Shown here in pieces: positions 33,900 through 44,870 of a DNA stretch of 64,000 bases. The notes under the pieces are model-generated. The model worked only from the letters and a program-made list of their open reading frames with translations, was not told the origin of the DNA and ran no database searches. How positions within the stretch are numbered: position 1 is the first letter of the stretch; each line of letters opens with the position of its first letter. The position numbers were made by a program, and so were the translations under genes. Source of the DNA: Bretschneidera sinensis (lineage: Eukaryota > Streptophyta > Magnoliopsida > Brassicales > Akaniaceae); assembly GCA_023935145.1 (NCBI GenBank), contig CM043699.1:105475536-105539535 (forward strand). The letters are read 5' to 3'.

Positions 33900-36010
33900 T
33901 TGACATGAGAAATCGAATTCAAGGCATCCAAGTACGTTTAACTTGGGATAATAACCATTGTGCCAAAAGTTGTTGGTACCATGTACTATTATGTTTATAT
34001 ATCTTTATAAATATCTCTATCTCTTGTGTATTTGATAATGCAATCGATGAATGTACAATTCTTCTTGTTTTTTGTCCCCATCTTTGTTTAACTCTTTATA
34101 ACATGGTATCAAGGTAAAGTTGATCCAAAATCAATTTAGTTACTTTTCAACTATGTAAATCAAAAGAAATACCAAAATTACCCTTACTTTAGTTCTTTAT
34201 TTTTCACCTCTCTCCGATCAACATTGTCGGCACCATCAGCCACCTACCTCACGATATAATCATTATGTTGCCACCAGAACCTTTCTCCCGTGCCACTTTA
34301 AGGAGAGAAGAAAATTTCGCTTCAAGATCCTTAACATTTGTTAGTATTTGGCTTTCACTGTCCAATACTCCATTGTACTCAAGACTCCAAGATTGACCTA
34401 TTTGCAACATTCGATAAGTCAACTCATCATCAATAGTCGTTACATGCCAACCATTGAGAGTGGCCATAATTTTGTTAACATGTCGAGATCTCGCATAGTC
34501 AGTTGCCATGTGTTCCGTCACGTCAACCCACCCTTGTACTACCTATGTTTTCCACTGTGTTCTGCCACATTAGCAAACAACTTAGTTGTCATATGTTTTA
34601 CCATGTGTTTTGTCATGTCAGAAACCTTGCTTAGTTAACCCCACATGTTCTGCCACATCATTTGTCGATTTAACTTTGACCAATTAGATTCAAGCTTATG
34701 TTGATAGGTTCTTGTACTAGCCAAATCGATTCCCAATATTTTTCTATGTGCTCTTTCTATTTTCGAGGTCAATTTTCTCAGCTACTTCCATCATTCAGTT
34801 CTTACTGATATGGTATAATTGCTCTTCTGATTGAAAAATCTAATATTACACAATCTATTCAAGCTTTTTTGTATGCCTTTAGTTATCATTCTTGGGTACA
34901 TACATATATAGTTTTCTTGAAGAACGTAAACTTTGGTGTTATGTCACTAATGATATTAGAAATCCTCTTAAAAAAGATGAAGATGAACGTGAAAAACTTG
35001 ATAACCGATTAGAGGATTAGGATAGTAAGATCACCAAATAATTACATGGTTTTGAAAGACCTATTTTTCCCATCTATGAATGCTCAGTTTGGTCGATTTG
35101 AAACTGTCAAAGATGTACTCAGTAAAAAAAAGTAAACTACTGTAGATTTTGCTCATCAATACCAAATTCTTGTTAAACTTCATAAACACTATTAGGCAAA
35201 CCCTGGACAATCTATAACTGACTTTTTTAATTGATAAGAATTCTGTGTGATTAAAGCTTTATGAGCCTGTGTGGACTAATCATGTTAATATTTAAAATTT
35301 TGAGATTTATCATGTTAGTATGCACTTGATTCAGCTTTGCATGTCTTTAATTGTTATTTTGAATATTTTTGAGTTTATTTTCTTTATCGTAGTCCTTTTC
35401 TTACTCTTGAAAGTGCAATTCCTAAATTGATATCTTAAGATACTTTGTATTGGAACATTGCGATCCTAAGACAACACTGATGCATTTGCATCCTCCGATG
35501 CTCAATTTTCTCAAGGAAAAAAAATTCTCACCTGATATGAAGACTTTAAAAATTTGTCAAAACCCATGTCATTTTGTTGTAGATTTCCCTATCAAAGTTT
35601 GTATGCATTTTCATTAGAATGATAATTTTCTTGCAAACTGTCTTATTCGACCACCAAAAGAGAATCCAACTTGAAGTAATAAGTCCAAACCAAGTATGTA
35701 GTCTAGCTTTAAATATGGACCTCATTTTTCTATTGTTGTTGCCTTTAAAGGTCTCTTTGATGGTGCATCTTCGACACCAACTTTCTTTGCCAGTGATCTT
35801 GAAGCCCTTCTAAAACAGTTCTCTTTAACTCTAATGCACAACCCTTAATTGCTCTGTCTGCCACCCCAAATACTTCTCATTTGTATTTTGATTATGGTTG
35901 TTTCAATCATATGACTAATGATTCTTCTTTTCTCCTCCTTCAACGCATTTAATTTTTTAAACTTGTCATTTATACTACTAATGGGGCTGATATTCTATGA
36001 ATGTTAGTCA
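33900..36010 (+). pseudogene. Ty1/copia remnant: LTR end, PBS, gag and start of protease
   Basis: An LTR-like end ctttataaca (34103) is followed by the PBS-like tggtatcaag. Decayed gag follows (about 34980-35270, with words such as FERP and GQSIT). A degenerate CCHC pair lies at about 35555-35660 (CHFVVDFPIKVCMHFH, FLANCLIRPPKE), then a Ser-rich spacer with TPTFFASDLEALLKQ (about 35770-35820), and a protease-like YFDYGCFNHMTNDSS at about 35890. Dense stops and frame changes. Nothing of integrase or RT remains. The LTR start is not defined. Confidence 0.65.
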
Positions 36011-36319
36011 CATCAATTGATCACCCGGTAACCTGATCCACTCGCTTCTGTTGGGGCATTTTTTTTGGCACCAAGTGGCAGGGTGTATGAGGGTGGGAAA
36101 ATCTCATATCGAACCAAGAATGGATTGAGAGCGGATCCAGTCTCGATCCCACTTAACCCTCACATCTATATGCCCTTATAAAATATCCATCATGCCTCTA
36201 ATTTGAGTCAATACATTAGGGCCCCCTCAAGTTTCTATTTGAAAAAAAACAGCATTTAGAGAAATTTTTGGAAAATAAAATTTGACAGGGTCAAATATGG
36301 GTAGAGGCAGATGATTGTC
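36011..36319. other. Unassigned repeat-like stretch before the Tekay LTR
   Basis: Contains gggaaaatctcatatcgaacc and cccttataaaatatcc, resembling a small promoter-bearing LTR scrap, but no ends can be set. It ends with ttgtc (36315-36319), the base context of the next insertion. Confidence 0.35.
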
Positions 36320-36725
36320 TGTAATACCCGTGTTCTTAAAGTAAGGGTAAATAAGTAATTTGATAGATATTACATGAAATTAAATAATATATACATGAAA
36401 GATTTACTATTGAATGAAATAATTCTTTTGAAAAAAAGATATGGACACTTCTTTTGCTGTTACAAAGAATAAAAGAGGGGGGGGGGGGGGGGGACAAACA
36501 CCTAGACAAGCATCCAGGTGTAATATATGAAATTACTGGTGTCTTGTGCAAGACACCAAGCAAAAAGGAAATATATGGAATGTTGGTTCTTTAAGTACGA
36601 TTATGGTATAAATTAAGTTTTTTTGTTTAGTTTTGTTAAAACTTAGCTTTCAACAAATTTCTTTCTCAAAATTAAATTCTCTCTCTCAAATTGCTCTCTT
36701 TCTTCAAACACTTGGGGACTAAAAG
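36320..36725 (+). repeat. First part of the right Tekay 5' LTR
   Basis: Starts TGTAATACCCG and matches the left Tekay 3' LTR start. Holds a run of 17 G (36477-36493) and a small hairpin ggtgtcttgtgcaagacacc (36539-36558). At 36726 element C begins. The last 127 bases (36599-36725) are repeated at 55686-55813. Confidence 0.85.
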
Positions 36726-37924
36726 TGATGCCTTGCATAATTTCTTATATTTTATCACTTTTTAATTTTAAATTTTAGTATAATTTTATTTGTTTTTGTT
36801 AGTTTTAGGCTTCATTGTTGTCATTAAATTCTATTTCAGATTTGAAGAAAAAAGAAGATCCAAATTTTAGCAACCTATCATATAGATGAAGATTTTATTT
36901 GAGTATAGGAGCTGCTAAAATAAAAGAGATGTGGGCAGAAGTTTTGAGTGGCATGTGAAGGCTTAAATCCCACATCCCAAACCCCACATCGGTTGGACAC
37001 ACATTCCACATCCCACATCCCATATCGGTTGGAAACATATTGCACTCATGGAGTTTCCTTATAAAAGCCCCATTGCACTTCATCTTCAAAGGGTGGATCT
37101 CGAAGGCTTTGCTGTTAAGGAGGAAGAGGTTGCCGACGGTGACGAGTATTTTTCACTGTGGATTCTCTTCTCTCAGAAAAAATATGGTGAATTCATTTAC
37201 GTTGAATTTAAATTTTAGCATGAACTAAATTTTCTTTATTATAGGAAAACGATGTAATCTAGTTTCAAACTATGCTTGCTTTTCTATGCTAATTTGAAGT
37301 AATTCTCCTCTATGTTTGTCTGATCTATTCTAAACTTATTACTTCTATTTGACTGGCCATTAATTAGATAATTTTGGTCTTATGATTTGCTATCGAAAGA
37401 GGGAATTATAGGATAAAACTTGGATAATTCAGCATAGGTAAATATAGAGATCGAAAGACTTATATGAACCTATATAGTCTTAAAATTGTTGGTCTTAATG
37501 CTTTCTTGCTTTATTGATTTGCATACTCTTGTGTAAAATGATGAACAAGAATATTTCCAATTGACTATTGAAAGAGGCTTTTGGATTAATTTAGAGATTT
37601 TGCTAGCAAATAGAGGAATTAAATTCAATTAGTTAATTGAGAAAAGCATGGTGAGAGATTAGGTGAAATCAATTTCCTAGAAGTTTTTTTTCTCATTAAT
37701 TTGATATTTGAAAAACAACTTTCTTTTCCTTGGATTATTTCCTTTACATTGATTTTATTTCATATTGCAATTACAAACAACAAAAAGAGATTTTTCTAAA
37801 TAAAATCGATATTAATATAATTTCGGTACTTGTCAGAAGTAAGTTACCAATCATTGAGGACGATACTCTTCTTATCACTTTACTATAAAACTACGATACT
37901 ATGCACTTGTAGTTTTGCATCGAT
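36726..37924 (+). repeat. 5' LTR of element C
   Basis: Begins tgatgccttgcataattt, as does 54562. U3 has two copies of a 36-bp unit with ca[c/t]atcggttgga (36985 and 37021); the right LTR has one. The TATA box tataaaag is at 37060-37067. The end is uncertain by a few bases because no clean CA end appears; the region to 37924 directly precedes agtttttggcacc. Confidence 0.85.
37060..37067 (+). promoter_or_regulatory. LTR TATA box of element C
   Basis: tataaaag follows the cccacatcgg/ccatatcgg words by about 30-75 bases. The same word is at 54851-54858 in the right LTR. Confidence 0.65.
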
Positions 37925-37932
37925 TAAGTTTT

Positions 37933-37950
37933 TGGCACCGTTACCGGGGA
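37933..37950 (+). other. Primer binding site of element C
   Basis: tggcaccgttaccgggga, the Athila/Tat-type PBS (usual form TGGCGCCGTTGCCGGGGA). It lies eight bases inside the LTR end. Confidence 0.85.
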
Positions 37951-38009
37951 TTGGTTTCTTCTTATTTTTGCCAATATCGATACAAAGCAATCTTTGTTTT
38001 AATTTAGAA

Positions 38010-38012
<3 letters not shown>

Positions 38013-38076
<64 letters not shown>
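38013..38076 (+). repeat. TTA microsatellite, about 21 units
   Basis: An almost pure (TTA)n run in the leader of element C, between PBS and gag. It produces poly-Tyr or poly-Ile frames that are not genes. Confidence 0.95.
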
Positions 38077-38106
38077 TTCTTTCTACAAGTGTTCTTTTGA
38101 TGTTGT

Positions 38107-38767
38107 ATGCACCGTTCTAGATATCTTGACATTACCCCTTTTGATCTGGAGATTGAAAGAACTTTTAGATCACGAAGAAAAAATAAAGTGCTAGCCATGG
38201 CTGATAGACAACATGATGCACAACCACACACCTTGAAGGATTATGTACAGTTAGTTGTGAATGACAACTACTCAGGTATAAGACGTCAAACCATTAATGC
38301 CAACAATTCTGAGCTCAAGCCAGCCTTAATCAGCATGGTGCAACAAGCCCAATTTAGTGGATTGCCACTTGATGATCCCAATATTCATTTGGCGATATTC
38401 TTGGAGATTTGCAACACTGTAAAGATTAATAGTGTTACTGAAGACACCAATAGACTGAGATTGTTTCATTTTCCTTAAGGGACAAGGCAAGAGGTTGGCT
38501 ACAAGCTCTACAACCGAGAAGTATCACTAACTGGCAGGAAATGGCTGAAAAGTTTCTTGCTAAATTCTTCCTGCCTGCAAAAACAGCTCAACTCAGGAGT
38601 GAGATTGGTCAATTCAAGCAAAATGATTTCGAGTCACTCTATGAAGCATGGGAAAGGTATACAGATTTGATTCGATGCTGCCCTCAGCATGGATTGTCGG
38701 ACTGGTTGCAAGTTCAGATGTTCTACAATGGGTTAAATGGGAAAACTTGGACCATAATTGATGCTAC
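38107..38767 (+). pseudogene. Gag of element C, N-terminal part, cut by B2
   Basis: 38107-38478 reads MHRSRYLDI, ELKPALISMVQQAQFSGLPL, AIFLEICNTVKIN and LRLFHFP. A frameshift then leads to 38470-38767: RGWLQALQPRSITNWQEMAEKF, FFLPAKTAQLRSEI, DFESLYEAWERYTDLIRCCP and MFYNGLNGKTWTIIDA. This is classic Athila gag. It stops at the B2 insertion (target gctac, 38763-38767) and resumes at 48233. Confidence 0.92.
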
Positions 38768-40035
38768 TGTTGTGAGTTTTACATTACTCGCAAGCGCACG
38801 AGTCGTTTGCAATATAGCGTTGTGCAAGTGCGAGGTCGAATCCACAGGGAATTGCGTTGTGAAAATATATTTTTAATCTAAACTAACTCTATCTTAACCT
38901 AGTTCCAAATTTCAGAATGATATTGCAAAATAAATTAAAACTAAACTAAGTTGATTTTAAAACTAATAATAAAAAGCACTAAGGTTTTCGAATCCGCCCC
39001 CTTCCCCCGAAGTTAAGCATAGATGTTCTAAAAATATAGCCTATCAAAACATTCCATGAATCCAACTATAAGACAAAAAACAAAGAATATCCCAACTAAA
39101 CCAAAAGCATCCAATGTATCCGCTCTTAACAAATCACAAAGGAAATCCAATTTAATCGAAAAGTATTCAATGTATCCATCAGATGAAACACTAAGAATAT
39201 CCAACAGACAATTTAAACTCAATCAATTATAAGATTAACTCAAATAATTGACAGAACATTTTATACTAAAAATTGTCAGATTTGTACAAGCAAATCTGAA
39301 CTACTACGCCAAACAACGGCGGGGCTTCATCTTCAACCTTAGCTGAAGAGTCTAGCCACTCATAACTATAAAATTATAATAAAAAGTGCTAAACATTTAA
39401 ATTAAAACAACTAAATATAAAGAAATAAATAAACAACTTTACATGGGAGAAATTTCACTCGCTGACGGGCGACGCTTCCCCTCGTGGTAGCAATGCCTTC
39501 GGGATCCACCAGAATGCTAGCGGACGTCCACCGGTAAGCACCAAAGTGGCTCAGGAATTGTACACTGAATGATGAGGCAAGATGGTGTTTATATAGGGGG
39601 AGTCACGGAGCACTGCAGGTTTCTGATTCGATGTGGGATACTGGCCCGAGTGTGCTCGATCGCAGAATGGTGCGATCGATCGCATGTGCGCTCGATCGCA
39701 TGTCTTGTGCGCACAATCGCATGTGCACTCGATCGCATGTCTGTTACGATCGATCACAGACGCACTGAACAGCAACTATTTCGATGTGGGATGTTGACCT
39801 TGCGCTCGTTCGTAGGCAAGTGCGCTCGAGCGCAGGTGCGCTCGATCGCATATCTCGTGCGATCGATCGCAATGTCTCCCGAAGCTTCACATCTCCTGAA
39901 ATACTTCAATTTCTCCACAAACCTATAAAAATACACAAAACACAAAAAAGACATAAAATAAAGTGAAATACTACTAACTAAGAGCATAACAAATATAAGT
40001 TAAGATCTAAAATATGCAATATTTAAGACTCATCA
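38768..40035 (-). repeat. 3' LTR of element B2 (1268 bp)
   Basis: Very similar to 46979-48227. TATA-like word at 39588-39599. The palindrome array at 39629-39871 contains one more TGTGCGCTCGATCGCA unit than its partner LTR, which accounts for most of the 19-bp length difference. Confidence 0.95.
39629..39871 (-). repeat. U3 palindrome array of B2, left copy
   Basis: About nine palindrome or near-palindrome words (GCGATCGATCGC, GCGCTCGATCGC, GCGCTCGAGCGC) in two blocks, each opened by gatgtgggat (39629 and 39782). The right copy is 47833-48062. Confidence 0.85.
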
Positions 40036-41330
40036 AATACCCCCAAACTTATATTTTGCTAGTCCCTTAGCAAAACAAAATAAAAGACTCAATGAAAATC
40101 AAAGAACAAAAAGATAAGTTCATCACTCATGGTATCCAAAAATTTAAGGAGCACACATCACCATGATATTCATTCATGAGCAAGCTTAAAAAGATAAATC
40201 CATCTTCGCAATGAATAAAAATGTTAAAATCTAATTACTTACAAAAGGCAGGTCAAGGCATCACAAGTCTGACACCGTGTAAAGTGAATTAGCATATAAA
40301 AGTGAAGCTTCCAAGTAACTCAAATGTGTAAGGTCTCCATGTCTCAAGATTCACCGAATTTCCTATCAAAATGAACGAAAAAGGCATAGTTTTTTATTTT
40401 TATTTTTTTTTATTTTATAATAAGGCACGGCTATGTTTAGTTCCCTTAAGCTTTCTAATTGACCCATGTAGCGAGTGTTGAGTCAATGACTCCCAAACCA
40501 GATGGTTTTAGGGTATTAGGTGTACAGACACCCCTAAGGACTTACTAACTCGAGTCAAAAAGGCTACGAAAATAAACTGGCTTTAATACTACCAAGTAAA
40601 ATTCCACCTTTTGACGTGAACACTCACTGCTTACTGAGGCAAGAGGTCCAGTTACTCAGTGGAAAGTTGTAGTAATTTTTTTTGTTTTTTATTTTGTTTT
40701 TTTATATATGCCCAAGTGTTCATCCAACAAGTCATCCAGTTTCAGTTAAGATAAGGAAAAATACACATTAACATCACATGTCATACCTCACATAATTTGT
40801 GCTAATGTGCTCGTGTTAGATTATGTCAAACATATGAATTCTCAAATGCCTAAGGTAAGTAACTAAATTTTAAAAATTTATCACCAGATCATGTGTTCAA
40901 AATGTTAAGCTCACCAATGACATCACATCACAGAAAATGTTAAGATCAACCAAAATTTCACGATAACATGAGCATGCATTTATCTCTACGACGAAAAGAC
41001 AACAAATTAGGACAAAGTGTGTGATGTGTCTCCCATACCCCAAAACTTAAATTACACATTGATCCCAATGTGTGACTAATATGGAAAGAGCTGACATGAG
41101 ATATGGAGAACTAGCTGGACAGGTATGGCTCATAGCATACCCCCAAACTTGGACTGAAGTATGCTTTGTCCCTGAAAAATAAAAACTAGAAAACAAAAAA
41201 AACACTGGAAACAAACATTAATAATAAAAATGCGAATTAATAAATAAACAAAAAAAAGATAAGCTGTAAGGTGCCTCCCATGAGCGCTAAGTTTAAAGTC
41301 TTCAGCCAGACTCTCCTTAGTAGATGGCAC
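40036..41330 (-). other. Non-coding 3' region of B2
   Basis: Matches 9406-10679 of B1. PPT at 40039-40051 (minus TAAGTTTGGGGGTA) and a second PPT-like tract near 41035. The frame at 41130-41330 is the read-through of the integrase end and is not an extra gene. Confidence 0.7.
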
Positions 41331-42584
41331 TCAATCAGAGTAACTAGGATCCTCCAATAATATCGTCTCTATGTCCGGACTCCTCAACTCTAAGAATGGT
41401 TTTAGCCTTTGTCCATTTACCTTAAAAGTGTTACCATTCTTGGGATCCTCAATCTCGGTGGCCCCATAAGGAAAAACTGACTGAATAATAAATAGGTCTG
41501 TCCAACGAGATTTGAGCTTGCCTAGAAAAAGATGCAAGCATGAATTGTAAAGAAGAACTTTTTGACCCGGCTCAAAAGCTCGTCTCAAAATGTTTTGGTC
41601 ATGAGTCTTCTTCATTTTTGCTTTGTATGATCGGGCACACTCATATGCATTATTCCGCAGCTCCTCCAATTCATTGAGTTGGAGCTTCCGTTGTGAGCCA
41701 GCCTTGGAAAGATTGAAATTCAGTTGCTTGATAGCCCAATACGCACGATGCTCTAATTCGACCGGAAGGTGACATGCCTTTCCGTACACAATACGATAGG
41801 GAGATATGTCAATTGGCGTCTTAAAGGCTGTCCGATATGCCCACAATGCATCAGTCAATCGCAGAGACCAATCCTTTCTACTAGGGTTCACAGTTTTCTC
41901 TAAAATGTGTTTGATCTCGCCATTAGAAATTTCCACTTGTCCACTCGTCTGCGGGTGATATGGGGTGGCAACCTTGTGTGTGATGAAATACTTCTTCATC
42001 AACTGCTCAAAAATCCGGTTGCAAAAGTGCTTACCTCCATCACTTATGATTGCTCGAGGCGTACCAAATCGAGCAAAAATAGTATCCTTTAAAAATTGGA
42101 CCACAACTCTGTGGTCATTGGTCTTGTACGCAACGGCCTCCACCCACTTGGACAGATAGTCCACAGCAACTAGAATGTACAAGTTGCCAAAGGAGTTTGG
42201 GAACGGTCCCATAAAATCAATGCCCCATACGTCAAAAATCTCAACAATCAGAATAAGATTGAGGGGCATCATATTCCTCCTAGAAAGGCTCCCTAGCTTT
42301 TGGCAACGCTCACAAGATACACAGTAGGTGTGAGAGTCCCGGAACATGGTAGGCCAATAAAATCCACACTGCAAAATCTTTGCAGCGGTCTTTTTAGCAC
42401 TGAAATGGCCTCCATAAGCATGATCATGACAAAAGGCGATGATGTTAGATTGGTCATGCTCAGGAATACACCTTCTGATGATCTGATCGGGACAATACTT
42501 AAACAGATAAGGATCATCCCAGAAAAAATGTTTCACCATGGCTAAAAACATAGATTTATCTTGTCGCCCCCAATGCAAAGGCAT
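41331..42584 (-). CDS. Integrase of B2, open frame of 417 codons
   Basis: The ATG shown by the frame is internal to the original polyprotein. Order: HHCC zinc domain ([29 protein letters not shown]); core with [13 protein letters not shown] (first Asp), [15 protein letters not shown] (second Asp), [20 protein letters not shown] (Glu); [20 protein letters not shown]; and the C-terminal [25 protein letters not shown]. In the family this enzyme inserts the cDNA and leaves a 5-bp duplication, as seen here (gctac). All catalytic residues are present. It would normally be released by the element's protease; since the upstream frames are broken, expression is doubtful. Confidence 0.9.
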   Translation of the reverse strand: MPLHWGRQDKSMFLAMVKHFFWDDPYLFKYCPDQIIRRCIPEHDQSNIIAFCHDHAYGGHFSAKKTAAKILQCGFYWPTMFRDSHTYCVSCERCQKLGSLSRRNMMPLNLILIVEIFDVWGIDFMGPFPNSFGNLYILVAVDYLSKWVEAVAYKTNDHRVVVQFLKDTIFARFGTPRAIISDGGKHFCNRIFEQLMKKYFITHKVATPYHPQTSGQVEISNGEIKHILEKTVNPSRKDWSLRLTDALWAYRTAFKTPIDISPYRIVYGKACHLPVELEHRAYWAIKQLNFNLSKAGSQRKLQLNELEELRNNAYECARSYKAKMKKTHDQNILRRAFEPGQKVLLYNSCLHLFLGKLKSRWTDLFIIQSVFPYGATEIEDPKNGNTFKVNGQRLKPFLELRSPDIETILLEDPSYSD

Positions 42585-43905
42585 GTGTCCGGTGACAAGA
42601 TAGTTTACTATATCAGCAAACCATGGAGCGGGATTTTGAGCAATGACTCATCAGGAAAAGTCTCAGAAATGGGAGTGGCGGCCGTAGTGAAATCCACAAT
42701 CAATCTAGATAAATGAGCCGCCACCACATTTTCTGAACCTTTCTTATCCCGAATCTCGATGTCGAACTCTTGAAGTAGCAAGATCCATCGGATAAGACGA
42801 GATTAGCATCTTTTTTAGAGAAAAGATACTTCAAGGCTGCATGATCCGAGTAGATAATGACCTTAGATCCTAACAAGTAGGATCTGAACTTGTCTAATGC
42901 AAAAACAACTGCTAACAACTCCTTCTCAGTGGTAGAGTAATTAAGTTGTGCGTCGTTTAGAGTTCGACTCGCATAATAGATAACATAGGGAAGTTTATCA
43001 ACACGCTGCCCCAAAAAAGCTCCAACAGCATAATCTGATGCGTCACATATAATCTCAAAAGGCACACCCCAGTTGGGTGGCTGAATAATGGGTGTGGACG
43101 TCAGAATCTTCTTCAGATCCCCAAATGCTTTCTTACAGTCCTCATCAAATATAAATGGGGCATCCTTTTGTAATAACTGGCACAAGGGCCTGGCGATTTT
43201 GCTGAAATTCTGGATAAATCGCTTGTAGAAACCTGCATGGCCCAGAAAAAATCGAACCTCCTTCATTGTACGTGGGGGTGGAAGGTTGGAAATCAGGTCC
43301 GCCTTCGCTTTGTCGACCTCAATCCCCTGATGATATACGACATGCCCTAGTACAATGCCTTGCTTAACCATAAAATGACACTTCTCCCAATTAAGCACTA
43401 GGTTCTTCTCCTTGTACCGCACTAAAACCAAAGTAAGACGATGCAAGCACTCCTCAAATGTTGAACGGAAGACGGATAAGTCATCCATGAAAATCTCTAA
43501 GAAATGCTCTACCATGTTAGAAAATATACTGACCATGCACCACTGAAAAGTAGTAGGTACATTGCATAACCCAAAGGGTATGCGACGGTAGGCGAAAGTC
43601 CAAAAAAGACAAGTAAACGTCGTCTTCTCCTGATCTTCGGGGTCCATGGGGACCTAGTTATATCCAGAATAACCATCCAAAAAATAAAAATACTCGTGCC
43701 CAGCCAAACACTCCACCATCTAATCAATAAATGGCAATGGAAAGTGATAATTTCTTGTGGCAACGTTCAGCTTACGGTAGTCTATACACACTCTCCACTC
43801 TGACTGAACACGAGTTGGCACCAACTCGTCGTCTTTATTCTTTACTACCATCAATCCTGCTCACTTGGGCACAACATGAATCGGGCTCACCCATTTGCTA
43901 TCAGA
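42585..43905 (-). pseudogene. RT and RNase H of B2
   Basis: The frame 42700-43647 holds DQEKTTFTC, IPFGLCNVPTTFQWCM, EIFMDDLSVF (xxDD intact), [35 protein letters not shown], then RNase [35 protein letters not shown] and [11 protein letters not shown]. Upstream, GYSGYN is followed by TAG at the same codon as in B1, and PFID is followed by TAG where B1 has Gln. After KKDAN the frame shifts. So the catalytic core survives but the polyprotein is cut. Confidence 0.9.
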
Positions 43906-44870
43906 GATGGGATAAATGATCCCTGCATCTAACAGCTTAATTATTTCTGCCCTCACAACCTCTTGCATAGCTGGGTTGAGCCTTCTCTGTGGCTCCCTCG
44001 ATGGCTTGGCATTCTCCTCCAAATGTATCTTGTGCATCACCACCGAGGGGTTGATTCCCCTGATATCTTCAATGGTCCACCCAATAGCTTTCTTGTGCAT
44101 TTTTTTGACATCTAATAATTTCTTCTCTTGAGCTTCACTCAAATCTGAAGCTATAATCACAGGCAAATTATCGGCTGAACCTAGAAACTTATACTTAAGA
44201 TTATCTGGTAAAGGCTTAAGTTCCTTCTTGGGAGTTTCAGGTTCGGCGGTCTCCTCTGTCTCATTGCTTTCTTGAGGATTAGACTCCAAAATGGCATTCA
44301 CTTCCTCGAGTAGCTTATCTAAGCCCAAATACTCTCCAAAGTGAGCAAAACACGCCTCCAGGGGATCTTCAATGCTTGATTCGTCCACAGTCTCCTCCAA
44401 AATCTCTTCTATCCAGCATACATTTCTCACTTCATCATACTCCAGTGGTTGCCTTGTGATATCAAAGATGTTTAACTCCACTGTCGTATTTCCGAAGGAG
44501 ATCTTCATCACCCCTGTCCTACAATTGATCAGGGCGTTAGCCGTGGCTAAGAATGGTTGCCCTAGAATTACCGGTATTTGAATCCTTACATTCTGGACCG
44601 GCTCTGTGTCAAGCACAATAAAATCCACTAGGAAATAGAATTTATCCACTTTTATCAAGACGTCCTCAACTATTCCCCATGGTCTTTTCACTGACCTGTC
44701 AGCCAATTAAAGCGTTATGGATGTGGGCTTCAATTCTCCTAACCCCAACTGCAAATAGACTGAGTAGGGTAGAAGATTCACACTCGCCCCTAGATCCAAA
44801 AGAGCCCTCTCAATATGGCTGACTCTTATCGTGCAAGAGATGGTAGGACACCCCAGGTCCTTCTACTTGA
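43906..44870 (-). pseudogene. Protease and pro-RT linker of B2
   Basis: Minus-strand reading has ERALLDLGASVNLLPYSVYLQ (catalytic Asp kept, Athila DLGAS form), LGLGELKPTSITL, a stop, then the frame 43861-44706: GIVEDVLIKVDKFYF, VDFIVLDTEPVQN, LGQPFLATANALINCRTG, an acidic spacer and HKIHLEENAKPSREPQRRLNPAMQEVVRAE, leading into RT. B1 has lost the catalytic Asp at this place. Confidence 0.87.

Noticed and set aside
37830..38120. Frame with a poly-Tyr tract (and the minus-strand poly-Ile frame at 38004-38231)
   Set aside because: Created by the TTA microsatellite in the leader of element C.
41331..42584. B2 integrase as evidence of an active element
   Set aside because: The frame is open and has DDE residues, but gag lacks its start codon and RT has stops, so the element cannot act alone.
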